Below, piece by piece: positions 7,715 through 14,955 of a stretch of 64,000 nt of DNA. The notes below the pieces were generated by a model. It did no database searches, was not told the origin of the DNA, and saw only the letters and a program-made list of their open reading frames with translations. The position numbers and the translations under genes were made by a program. The stretch comes from VRUE01 sp036271315. Lineage in GTDB: Bacteria > Actinomycetota > Thermoleophilia > Solirubrobacterales > 70-9. The number at the start of each line of letters is the position of its first letter. Positions within the stretch are counted from its first letter, which is position 1. The DNA lies in contig DATBAV010000019.1 of the NCBI GenBank assembly GCA_036271315.1, forward strand, positions 16,144-80,143, given 5' to 3'.

Positions 7715-8392
7715 ATGGAGGCCACTACCCCGCAAGGGGGGTTCACCACACCCGCCGGGGCTAAGCGAGAGCCGAGCCCGATGTACCGAACGGCGATGGC
7801 GGTCTGTCGCCCGGTGGCTATCTGGGGACGACTGAAGGCAGAGGGAGTGGAGGCCCTGCCGGAGAGCGGCCCGGCGCTGGTCGTCGGCAATCACGACAGC
7901 CACTGGGATCCGGTGATGGTCGGCATCTCGGCGATCCGGCGCCGCCAGATCAAGGCGCTGGCCAAATCCGACCTTTGGAAGGTGCGCGGCCTGGCCCCGG
8001 TGCTCAACGGCATGGGCCAGATCCCGATCGAGCGCGAAGCGGGCGACGCCGGGGCCCTGGCGCGTGCGGTCGAGGAACTGCGGAGCGGCTCCTGCATCGG
8101 CGTCTTCCCCGAAGGGACCCGCTCGCGCGGCAAGGTCCTGCGAGCGCGCAGCGGCGTCGGACGCCTCGCGCTCGAGGTCCCCGAGGCAAAGATCGTCTGC
8201 GTCGCGATCGAGGGGACCTCGGACCTGACCGGCTTCCCCCATCGCCCCCGCCTACGGATCCGCTTCTTCGAGCCGCGCGAGGGGCAGGCCAAGCCCGGCG
8301 AGGAGGCGGGAGAGCTCGCGGTCCGGCTGCTGGCCGAGATCCGCGAGCTCGTCCCACCGTCGATCTCCGCGCGCAAGCGCGGCTCGGCCTAG
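7715..8392 (+). CDS. plsC: 1-acyl-sn-glycerol-3-phosphate acyltransferase family (PlsC-like)
   Basis: Membrane-associated acyltransferase of 225 residues. The catalytic NHDSHWD (HX4D) lies near residue 58-65, and IPIEREAGDAG and FPEGTRSRG (glycerol-phosphate binding) follow at the expected spacings. It probably acylates lysophosphatidate, though related enzymes use other acceptors. ATG 7715 is 9 nt after TACGGT (7700-7705), fitting a leaderless mRNA. An internal ATG at 7781 would give a more compact protein. A CRP-like site lies about 70 bp upstream of the presumed TSS. The 3' end overlaps the convergent lipoprotein gene by 4 bp. Confidence 0.87.
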   Translation: MEATTPQGGFTTPAGAKREPSPMYRTAMAVCRPVAIWGRLKAEGVEALPESGPALVVGNHDSHWDPVMVGISAIRRRQIKALAKSDLWKVRGLAPVLNGMGQIPIEREAGDAGALARAVEELRSGSCIGVFPEGTRSRGKVLRARSGVGRLALEVPEAKIVCVAIEGTSDLTGFPHRPRLRIRFFEPREGQAKPGEEAGELAVRLLAEIRELVPPSISARKRGSA

Positions 8393-8919
8393 TGACCCGC
8401 CTTTTCCCCGTTGGGGTGTAGCGGGTACCAGGAGGCGCCGAAGGCCTTGCTGTCGGTGCCGTTGTCTTCACCCGGCTTCTTGTCCTCGACGAACGTGTAG
8501 AGCGGCCAGTTGTTGTAGGTCACCTGGACGGTGCCGTCTTTGCGTTTCGTCGTGCCCAGTTTCGAGGCCATCGCGCCTTCGCCGGCCTGCGGCGCGCCTT
8601 CGGTCCTCAGCGGTGGCCAGCCCTGTTCGCAGGCGCCGTAACAGGTCGATTCGCCGTTCTGGTCCTTCTGGAAGTAGTAGAGCGTCAGGCCGTTGGAGTC
8701 GACCAGCACCTTGCCGACGCCTTTGGCCGTACCGACCGTGATCGGCGCGCCTGCGGAGGAAGTGGTCGAGGCGGCCGGCTTGCTCGTCGTTTCTTCGGAG
8801 CCGCCATAGGCGCCACCGCCGCCGGAGCTCGAGCTGCTGTTGCTGCTGGAGCCGCAGCCGGCGACCGCGAGCATCGCGATCAGGGCCAGGGCGGCGACTG
8901 CGGGAAAGGACTTCGTCAC
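8389..8919 (-). CDS. Lipoprotein with COG4315 / PF03640-type repeats
   Basis: Secreted lipoprotein of 176 residues. The signal peptide ends in the lipobox LAVAGC (Cys about residue 22), followed by a low-complexity Ser/Gly linker. Two copies of the secreted-repeat family follow: VLVDSNGLTLYYFQKD with CYGACEQGWPPL, then VTYNNWPLYTFVEDKKPG. These Y-x4-D-like repeats occur in exported actinobacterial proteins of unknown function. GTG 8919 overlaps the anti-sigma stop by 4 nt (GTGA), making it the third gene of the ECF sigma operon. It may be a target or sensor of that sigma pathway (inference). Confidence 0.85.
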   Translation of the reverse strand: MTKSFPAVAALALIAMLAVAGCGSSSNSSSSSGGGGAYGGSEETTSKPAASTTSSAGAPITVGTAKGVGKVLVDSNGLTLYYFQKDQNGESTCYGACEQGWPPLRTEGAPQAGEGAMASKLGTTKRKDGTVQVTYNNWPLYTFVEDKKPGEDNGTDSKAFGASWYPLHPNGEKAGH

Positions 8920-9623
8920 GTGGATTCCTCCTCTTGGGGTGCATTGCTGTCGGTGGCTTCGCCGCGATCGAGCGGGGCGACGAAGGTGCGCTTGCCGGCG
9001 TGCACGACCAGTGCCTCGGCGCGCGAGAGATCGAGGGCGGCGCTGAGGACGGCCGACTCGTCGGCGCCCCAGCGGTAGCGGAAGGTGCCGGCCGAGACTT
9101 CGTCCCCACCTGGACCGCGCATGTAGACGCGGCAGAGCGTGCCCGAGCTGATCCCCTTGACGTACATGTGGATCTCGGTGCCGAAGGCCTGCGGCTGAAG
9201 CGTGGCGGCGATCTTGATGCCGCTGGGCAGGGCGCGGAAGGCGACGCGCTGCTCGGGGCCGCCTTCGCTGCCGCTGGAGAGGACGAAGATCGCCAGCACC
9301 GCCATCGCGGTCGCCGCCGCGGCCCCGCCGAAGCCGAGCCCGAGGCGCAGCCGGCGCTGGCGCCGCTTGGAGCGCCGCTCGTCGCCGATCGTCGCCGCGA
9401 TCCGCTTGCCCAGCTCAGGTGGCGGCTGCGGCGCCGGGCCGAAGCGCTCCGGATCGGCGTGGGGGAGCAGTCGCGAGACGGCGAACAGCGAGTCCGCCTC
9501 GGCCCGGCAGGCCGGGCAGCCCTCGAGGTGAGCCTCGAGGCTGGTTCGCTCTTCGTCGGAGAGGTGCCCGAGCGCGTAAGCGCCCAGTTCCTCTTTCCAG
9601 TGGCGGCAGCCGTCAGTCTTCAT
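8916..9623 (-). CDS. Zinc-finger anti-sigma factor
   Basis: Membrane anti-sigma factor, 235 residues. The N-terminal ZAS/zf-HC2 domain has H...HLEGCPAC (HxxxCxxC) near residues 32-39. A basic stretch, then one transmembrane helix at about residues 93-116 (FGGAAAATAMAVLAIFVLSS), precede an extracytoplasmic domain related to anti-sigma K C-terminal domains (MYVKGISSGTLCRVYM). It should hold the co-transcribed ECF sigma inactive until an external signal releases it. The ATG overlaps the sigma stop by 11 nt, as expected for stoichiometric coupling. Confidence 0.9.
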   Translation of the reverse strand: MKTDGCRHWKEELGAYALGHLSDEERTSLEAHLEGCPACRAEADSLFAVSRLLPHADPERFGPAPQPPPELGKRIAATIGDERRSKRRQRRLRLGLGFGGAAAATAMAVLAIFVLSSGSEGGPEQRVAFRALPSGIKIAATLQPQAFGTEIHMYVKGISSGTLCRVYMRGPGGDEVSAGTFRYRWGADESAVLSAALDLSRAEALVVHAGKRTFVAPLDRGEATDSNAPQEEEST

Positions 9624-10122
9624 AGCCCATCTCCTCGAGCACGACGCGCAGCGCGCGCAGGCCGTAGTAGACGCGGCTCTTCACCGTTCCCTCCGGCACG
9701 CCGAGTTCATCGGCGACCTCGGCGTAGGGGCGGCCGCGGTAGTAGGTCTCGACCAGGACGCGGCGGTGCTGATCGCCGATCCGCCGCATTGCCTCCTCGA
9801 TCTGCCAGGAGAGCAGCGCCTCGTCGAAGGGCTCGACCGAGGCCTCGACGCCTTCGTCGGAGACGGTCGGCCGGGCGGCGCGGGCGCGGCCGAGGTCGAT
9901 CACCACGTTGCGCAGGATCGCGAACAGCCAGGTGCGCAGCGAGCCGATCTGGGGATCGAAGCGCTCACCGGCGCGCCAGGCGCGCAGGAAGGTCTCCTGG
10001 ACGGCCTCTTCGGCGAGACCGGAGTCGCCGAGCGAGCGGACCGCGAAGCCGTAGAGCTCGGATGCGTGGGCCGAGTAGGCCTCACGCACGTCCCGCTCGT
10101 CTGTCAGCGCGCCAGGTGGCAT
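9613..10122 (-). CDS. ECF-type RNA polymerase sigma factor
   Basis: Extracytoplasmic-function sigma factor, 169 residues with regions 2 and 4 only. Region 2 contains AEEAVQETFLRAWRAGERFDP and SLRTWLFAILRNVVIDLGRAR; region 4 contains HRRVLVETYYRGRPYAEVADELGVPEGTVKSRVYYGLRALR, listed here by its parts EVADELGVPEGTVKSRVYYG. It redirects RNA polymerase to stress genes. First gene of a sigma/anti-sigma/lipoprotein operon. Upstream, GAACC and CGTAT separated by 16 nt form a typical ECF promoter ending near the start codon, so it probably activates its own transcription. Confidence 0.93.
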   Translation of the reverse strand: MPPGALTDERDVREAYSAHASELYGFAVRSLGDSGLAEEAVQETFLRAWRAGERFDPQIGSLRTWLFAILRNVVIDLGRARAARPTVSDEGVEASVEPFDEALLSWQIEEAMRRIGDQHRRVLVETYYRGRPYAEVADELGVPEGTVKSRVYYGLRALRVVLEEMGYED

Positions 10123-10131
10123 TCGCTCGGC

Positions 10132-10157
10132 ATACGAATGCCCGCTGACGCAGGTTC
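10132..10157 (-). promoter_or_regulatory. ECF-type autoregulatory promoter
   Basis: On the reverse strand GAACC (10153-10157) is followed after 16 nt by CGTAT (10132-10136). The -35 GAAC core is the hallmark of ECF-dependent promoters. The predicted TSS is about 10124-10126, only 2-4 nt before the sigma gene ATG at 10122. Confidence 0.6.
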
Positions 10158-10167
10158 AGCGCTGGCC

Positions 10168-10314
10168 TTACTCGAGTTTGCCGATCTTGAAGATTTTCGT
10201 GCCGCAATCCGGGCAGGTTCCCTGGATCGCGGGGCGACCGTTCTTCATCGTCACCTGCTTGGCGTCTTTGATCTCGACCTTCTTGCGCTCCTTGACGCAG
10301 TAACCCTCTGGCAT
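10168..10314 (-). CDS. DUF5679-like small zinc-ribbon protein
   Basis: Very short protein of 48 residues beginning MPEGYCVKERKKVEIKDAK and containing TCPDCGTKIF near the end. The overall pattern matches the actinobacterial DUF5679 family. Members as I recall them carry two CxxC pairs; here the second Cys of the first pair is Glu (CVKE), so a normal four-Cys zinc site could not form. A strong ribosome binding site AAAGGAG (10323-10329) lies 8 nt upstream of the ATG, supporting real translation. Function unknown. Confidence 0.8.
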   Translation of the reverse strand: MPEGYCVKERKKVEIKDAKQVTMKNGRPAIQGTCPDCGTKIFKIGKLE

Positions 10315-10438
10315 CAGGGCAACTCCTTTCACTGCCTGGGCGGCAGAGCTCGCGGGTGCTCGCGAGGTCGAATTGCGGCGAATGTAACGCAGTCAGGGGA
10401 CGACGCGGGGAAAGTTCGTGCGAATTAGCACGAGCTGC

Positions 10439-10843
10439 TTACTTTGATCCCTTGCCTTCGGACCGTTCGATCGCTTCTTCGCCAGCTTCTTTCAGCTGCT
10501 GCGAATCCGGTGGTGCGGCTGCGCCACCCGTGCTCCCGGTTTCGTTGCTCCCGCCCTTGCTTTCGCCACGCAGGGCGGCCACTTCGCTCTTCAAAGTCTT
10601 GATTTCGGCTTCCAGGGAGACGTTGTCCGACGCTTCGGCGGGCGCGTTCGTGCCGGCCAGTTCGTCGCGCACGGACTGCAGGTCGCTCTTGGTCACTGCG
10701 TTGTCCTGGGCGTCGATCGCCAGCACGATGCCAGCGCCCGCGCCGCCGATCGCGATCGCGACGAGGACGAGGAAGACGCGGGTGCGCATGGTCAGCTTGC
10801 GCTCGACCAGCCCTATCCACGCCCTCAGTCCGTCCAGCGACAT
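10439..10843 (-). CDS. Small single-pass membrane protein with coiled coil
   Basis: Unrecognised protein of about 134 residues. A short basic N-terminus precedes one hydrophobic helix at about residues 21-41 (FLVLVAIAIGGAGAGIVLAI), a coiled-coil-like segment VSLEAEIKTLKSEVAALRGE, and a Gly/Ser/Pro-rich, charged C-terminus. ATG 10843 is chosen because TAAGTT (10851-10856) ends 7 nt upstream, matching the leaderless pattern seen elsewhere in the window. A GTG at 10849 is the alternative. Divergent from the thiolase operon. The arrangement suggests an envelope protein with an extracellular helix. Confidence 0.65.
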   Translation of the reverse strand: MSLDGLRAWIGLVERKLTMRTRVFLVLVAIAIGGAGAGIVLAIDAQDNAVTKSDLQSVRDELAGTNAPAEASDNVSLEAEIKTLKSEVAALRGESKGGSNETGSTGGAAAPPDSQQLKEAGEEAIERSEGKGSK

Positions 10844-10938
10844 CGGCACTAACTTAGAGCCTCCCCCGGAGCCCTGCGCTCCCGATCCACTACCCTGCGG
10901 CCCGCACTTCCGACCCCAGCCCCAAGGAGATGACCCGC

Positions 10939-12102
10939 ATGCCCGAGGCAGTAATCGTCGACACCATCCGCACGCCGATCGGCCGTGCCTTCAAGGGCTC
11001 GCTGGCCCCCCTGCGCCCGGAGGAGACCGGCGCCTACGTGGTCGACCAGCTGCTCGAGCGCAACCCGGATGTCGACCCGGCCCTGGTCGAGGATGTCTTC
11101 TGCGGCGTCGGCATGCCGCAGGGCTTGCAGGCCTTCAATATCGGCCGAATCATCTCGCTGCTCTCCGAGAAGCTGCCGCAGGAGGTCAACGGGGTCACGG
11201 TCTCGCGCTACTGCTCCTCCAGCCTCGACGCGATACGCCACGCCGGCAACGCGATCAAGGCCGGAGAGGGCGACGTCTACATCGCCGCCGGGGTCGAGTG
11301 GGTGAGCCGCTTCAACGAAGCCTCCGAGCCCGTCCGTGTCGATGATCGCAACCCGAACCTGATCGGCGAGAACGGCCAGCCCAACGCCTACATCGACATG
11401 GGCATCACCGCCGTCAACGTGGCGAAGAAGTACGAGGTAAGCCGCGCCGACATGGACAAGTTCGCGCAGCGCTCGCAAGAACTGGCGGTGAAATCGCAGG
11501 AGGATGGCTTCTTCGATCGCGAGATCGTGCCGGTCAAGCTCGAGGACGGGACCGAGGTAAGCAAGGACGACGGTCCCCGCGCCTCCTCGACCCTGGAGAA
11601 GCTCTCCCAGCTGCCGGAGGCCTTTGAGGGCGGCGGCGGCGTCACCGCCGGTAACTCCTGCCCGCTCAACGACGGCGCTGCCGCGGTGCTGCTGATGAGC
11701 GACACCAAGGCCAAGGAGCTCGGCTTGACCCCGCGCGCCCGGATCATCACCGCCGCCACCTATGGCAACGAGCCCGAGCTGATGGGCGTCGCCCCGATCG
11801 GCGCGATCAAGAAGGTGCTCGACCGGGCTGGAATGACGATCGAGGACGTCGACGCGGTCGAGCTCAACGAGGCCTTCGCCGCCCAGGTGATCCCGATCAT
11901 GGCCGAATGCGGCATCGCCGAAGACAAGCTCAACACCCACGGTGGCGCGATCGCCCTCGGCCACCCGTTCGGGATGACCGGCGCCCGCATCATGGGCACG
12001 CTGCTCAACGTGATGGAGACCGACGACCACCAGGTCGGCCTCGAGACGATGTGCGTGGCCGGCGGCCAGGGCAAGGCGATGCTCGTGGAACGCCTCAACT
12101 AG
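10939..12102 (+). CDS. fadA: Thiolase (acetyl-CoA acyltransferase)
   Basis: Thiolase of 387 residues catalysing thiolytic cleavage or Claisen condensation of acyl-CoAs. The nucleophilic Cys lies in SRYCSSSLDAIRHA (about residue 89), the active-site His in GGAIALGHPFGMTGAR and the second Cys in MCVAGGQGKAM. The ATG at 10939 is preferred over 10930 because AAGGAG (10924-10929) gives proper spacing only to the former. First gene of a four-gene operon with an enoyl-CoA hydratase, a Baeyer-Villiger-type monooxygenase and a thioesterase, suggesting degradation of a cyclic or branched ketone/acid through CoA esters (inference). Confidence 0.93.
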   Translation: MPEAVIVDTIRTPIGRAFKGSLAPLRPEETGAYVVDQLLERNPDVDPALVEDVFCGVGMPQGLQAFNIGRIISLLSEKLPQEVNGVTVSRYCSSSLDAIRHAGNAIKAGEGDVYIAAGVEWVSRFNEASEPVRVDDRNPNLIGENGQPNAYIDMGITAVNVAKKYEVSRADMDKFAQRSQELAVKSQEDGFFDREIVPVKLEDGTEVSKDDGPRASSTLEKLSQLPEAFEGGGGVTAGNSCPLNDGAAAVLLMSDTKAKELGLTPRARIITAATYGNEPELMGVAPIGAIKKVLDRAGMTIEDVDAVELNEAFAAQVIPIMAECGIAEDKLNTHGGAIALGHPFGMTGARIMGTLLNVMETDDHQVGLETMCVAGGQGKAMLVERLN

Positions 12103-12112
12103 GAGAAGTGCG

Positions 12113-13030
12113 ATGCCGCGACTCGAGACGCTGACCTACGAGAGCAGCGATCGGGTCGCGCGCATCACCCTGAACCGGCCGGACCGCGGCAACGGGATCA
12201 CGCCGCGGATGCCGGCCGAGCTGGCGGCCTGCGTCGAGCGCGCCAACCTCGACCCCGAGGTGCACGTGATCGCTCTGGCCGGCAACGGCACAGGATTTTG
12301 CGGCGGCTATGACCTGGTCGCCTCGGCCGAGGGGGATATGAGCGAGCTGGGCGGGGTGGAGGCGCCGGCCGGATCGCCGCTCGATCCGGCGACGATCGGG
12401 GCCAATCACATGCCCGAGTCCAACTGGGACCCGGTCACCGACTTCCAGTTCATGTGGCGCAACGTGCGCGGCTTCATGAGCCTCTTCCACTCGGAAAAGC
12501 CGGTGCTCTGCAAGGTGCACGGCTACTGCGTCGCCGGCGGCACCGACATGGCGCTCTGCTCGGACCTGCTGGTGATCGCCTCCGACGCCAAGATCGGCTA
12601 CCCGCCGGCGCGCGTCTGGGGCTCGCCGACGACGGCGATGTGGGCCTCGCGGGTCGGGCCGATGCGAGCTAAGCGGCTGCTCCTCACCGGCGACTCGCTG
12701 ACCGGAGCCGAGGCCGAGGAGTGGGGGCTGGCGACCGAGGCGGCTCCCGCGGCCGAGCTCGACGAGCGCTTCGAGCGGCTGCTCGGACGGGTCGCGCAAA
12801 TGCCGATCAACCAGCTGGTGATGATGAAGATGCTGGTCAACCAGGGCCTCTACGCCCAGGGCCTGCACCAGACGCAGCTGCTCGGCACCTTCTTCGACGG
12901 CGTCGCCCGCCACACCGAGGAGGGCCACGGCTTCGTGCGCCGCGCCGCCGAGGCGGGCTTCAAAGAGGCGGTGCGCGAGCGCGACGAGCCATTCGGCGAC
13001 TACGGATTGGAGGGCTTTGGCCTTGGGTGA
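12113..13030 (+). CDS. Enoyl-CoA hydratase/isomerase (crotonase) family
   Basis: Crotonase-fold enzyme of 305 residues. It has ARITLNRPDRGNGIT, the oxyanion-hole GNGTGFCGGYDL and the second oxyanion element HGYCVAGGTDMALCSDLLV. It lacks the usual pair of catalytic Glu residues at the expected VAGGG(C/T)E site (VAGGTDM), so hydratase chemistry is uncertain and another crotonase activity is possible. An insertion of about 40 residues (about 75-115) follows the first oxyanion segment. The ATG follows AGGAG by about 8 nt and lies 10 nt after the thiolase stop. Confidence 0.85.
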   Translation: MPRLETLTYESSDRVARITLNRPDRGNGITPRMPAELAACVERANLDPEVHVIALAGNGTGFCGGYDLVASAEGDMSELGGVEAPAGSPLDPATIGANHMPESNWDPVTDFQFMWRNVRGFMSLFHSEKPVLCKVHGYCVAGGTDMALCSDLLVIASDAKIGYPPARVWGSPTTAMWASRVGPMRAKRLLLTGDSLTGAEAEEWGLATEAAPAAELDERFERLLGRVAQMPINQLVMMKMLVNQGLYAQGLHQTQLLGTFFDGVARHTEEGHGFVRRAAEAGFKEAVRERDEPFGDYGLEGFGLG

Positions 13031-14480
13031 GAGACCATCCATCGCGGTAGTGGGCGGCGGCTTCGGCGGGGTGGGCGCAGCCGTGATGCTGAAGCGGGAG
13101 GGCTACGAGGACGTCACCGTCTTCGAGAAGGGCGAGCGTGTCGGCGGTGTCTGGCAGCACAACACCTACCCCGGCGCCGCCTGCGACATCCCCTCGCACC
13201 TCTACGAGTACTCGTTCGCGCCCAACCGCTGGTCGCGGCGCTACGCCCCCCAGGTCGAGATCCAGGCTTACGTGGAAGGGGTGGCGCGGCGCTTCGGCGT
13301 GCTCGACAGGGTCCGCACCGGGACCGAGGTGAAGAGCGCCGGCTGGGATGAGGAGCGCGGCAAATGGTTGCTGGAGACCAGCGCCGGACCGCACGAGGCG
13401 GACCTCCTGATCACCGCTTGCGGCCAGCTCTCGGTGCCGACGGTGCCGCCGATCCAGGGGTTGGAGAGCTTTGAGGGCCCGGCCTTCCACACGGCCGAGT
13501 GGCGCCACGACGTCGACCTCAGCGGCAAGCGGGTAGCGGTGATCGGCAGCGGCTGCAGCGCGATCCAGGTCGTGCCCGCGATTCAGCCCGAAGTCGCCCA
13601 ACTCGACGTCTACCAGCGCTCGCCCGGCTGGACCCTGCCGAAGATGGACTTCGAGTATTCCGCGCGGGCGCAGGCGCTCTTCCGCCGCGTCCCCACACTG
13701 CGTCGTCTCGACCGCGCCTTCGTTTTCGCCTTCCAGGAGTTCGCCGCTGCGGCCCTGACCCACAAGCGCTGGCTGCTACCGGCGCTGCGCGCCGTCGGTC
13801 GCCGTCAGATCAACGCGGCGATCTCCGACCCCGAGCTGCGCCGCAAGGTGACCCCGAGCGACGAGTTCGGCTGCAAGCGGATCATGCTCACCGACGAGTG
13901 GTACCCGACCCTGACCGAGCCCAACGTGGATCTGGTGGCGGAGCGGATCGAGGCGGTCGTCCCGGCTGGAATTCGCGACGCGACCGGGGTCGAGCGGCCC
14001 GCCGATGCCATCGTCCTCGCCACCGGCTTCGCCTCTCACGATTTCGTCGCGCCGATGGAGATCGGTGGCCGCGCCGGCCGCAGGCTTGATGAGGAGTGGG
14101 GGGAGATAGCGCGCGCCTATCTCGGCCTAAGCGTGCCCGGCTTCCCCAACATGTTCCTGCTCTACGGCCCGAACACGAACGGCGGCAGCGGCTCCGTGGT
14201 CAACACGCTCGAGTGCGGCATCGGCCACGTGCTGGCTGCCCTGCGCGAGATGGAGAGCGCCGGGGCGGGGCGGATCGAGGTTAGGTCCGAGGTAGCCGAG
14301 GACTTCGATCGCGAACTCCGCGCCGCCCTGGCGAAGACGGTATGGCACAGCGGCTGCAGCAACTGGTACGTCGACGAGAACGGCAACGACCCGAGCAATT
14401 GGCCCTGGGTCTGGAGTACCTACAAGCGCCGCACCGAGCGTCTCGCGCCGGGTGCCTACGAGCTGGCGGATGCACGATGA
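13023..14480 (+). CDS. FAD-dependent monooxygenase with Baeyer-Villiger signature
   Basis: NAD(P)H/FAD-dependent monooxygenase of about 485 residues. The N-terminal dinucleotide fold VVGGGFGGVGAAVML, the FEGPAFHTAEWRHD sequence (type I BVMO fingerprint FxGxxxHTxxW) and the second Rossmann motif VIGSGCSAIQV are all in order. Type I BVMOs insert oxygen next to ketones to form esters or lactones. Start TTG at 13023 is chosen because GGAGGG (13009-13014) sits 8 nt upstream; TTG 13017 is too close. It overlaps the hydratase gene by 8 nt and the thioesterase by 4 nt. Substrate unknown; a cyclic or steroid ketone is plausible. Confidence 0.9.
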   Translation: MGERPSIAVVGGGFGGVGAAVMLKREGYEDVTVFEKGERVGGVWQHNTYPGAACDIPSHLYEYSFAPNRWSRRYAPQVEIQAYVEGVARRFGVLDRVRTGTEVKSAGWDEERGKWLLETSAGPHEADLLITACGQLSVPTVPPIQGLESFEGPAFHTAEWRHDVDLSGKRVAVIGSGCSAIQVVPAIQPEVAQLDVYQRSPGWTLPKMDFEYSARAQALFRRVPTLRRLDRAFVFAFQEFAAAALTHKRWLLPALRAVGRRQINAAISDPELRRKVTPSDEFGCKRIMLTDEWYPTLTEPNVDLVAERIEAVVPAGIRDATGVERPADAIVLATGFASHDFVAPMEIGGRAGRRLDEEWGEIARAYLGLSVPGFPNMFLLYGPNTNGGSGSVVNTLECGIGHVLAALREMESAGAGRIEVRSEVAEDFDRELRAALAKTVWHSGCSNWYVDENGNDPSNWPWVWSTYKRRTERLAPGAYELADAR

Positions 14481-14932
14481 GCGAGCGCGCGGCAACACCG
14501 GATGGGTCCTTCTTCACCCCCGAGAACGTGCGCGGTTTCATCGGCGGCAGCTTTCCCGGCGACCTCGGCATCGAGCCGCTGGAGATCGAGGATTCCTTCG
14601 CTAGTGGCCGCATCGTCGTCGACCAGCGCCACCTGCACCCCGGCGGCTACGTCCACGGCGGCGTCTGGACCGCGCTCGGCGACACCGTCGCCGCCTGGGC
14701 GACCTTCCGCAATATCCCGTCGGGCCACAACTTCACCACGATCGAGCTGAAGCTCAATGTCTTTTCCGCCGGCCTCCCCGGCGATGAGATCGTCGCCGTC
14801 GCCACGCCCCTGCACGCCGGCAAGAGCACCGTCGTGATCGAGGTCAAGATCGAGCGTCTGCGCGAGGGTGAGGAGCCGCGCCTGGCTGCCAACCTGATCG
14901 TCAGCCAGTTCGTGTTGGCGCCGCGCGACTAG
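14477..14932 (+). CDS. PaaI-type hotdog-fold thioesterase
   Basis: Hotdog-fold acyl-CoA thioesterase of 151 residues. HPGGYVHGGVWTALGDTVAAWA is the catalytic helix region (HGG then Asp), and FTTIELKLNVFSAGLPGDEI and GKSTVVIEVKI are the core strands. It starts with an ATGA overlap with the monooxygenase, so it is co-translated, and ends the operon. It probably releases free acids or recycles CoA from intermediates made by the upstream enzymes. Substrate not predictable. Confidence 0.88.
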   Translation: MSERAATPDGSFFTPENVRGFIGGSFPGDLGIEPLEIEDSFASGRIVVDQRHLHPGGYVHGGVWTALGDTVAAWATFRNIPSGHNFTTIELKLNVFSAGLPGDEIVAVATPLHAGKSTVVIEVKIERLREGEEPRLAANLIVSQFVLAPRD

Positions 14933-14955
14933 GCACGACGCCTCCCGGCAGAAAA

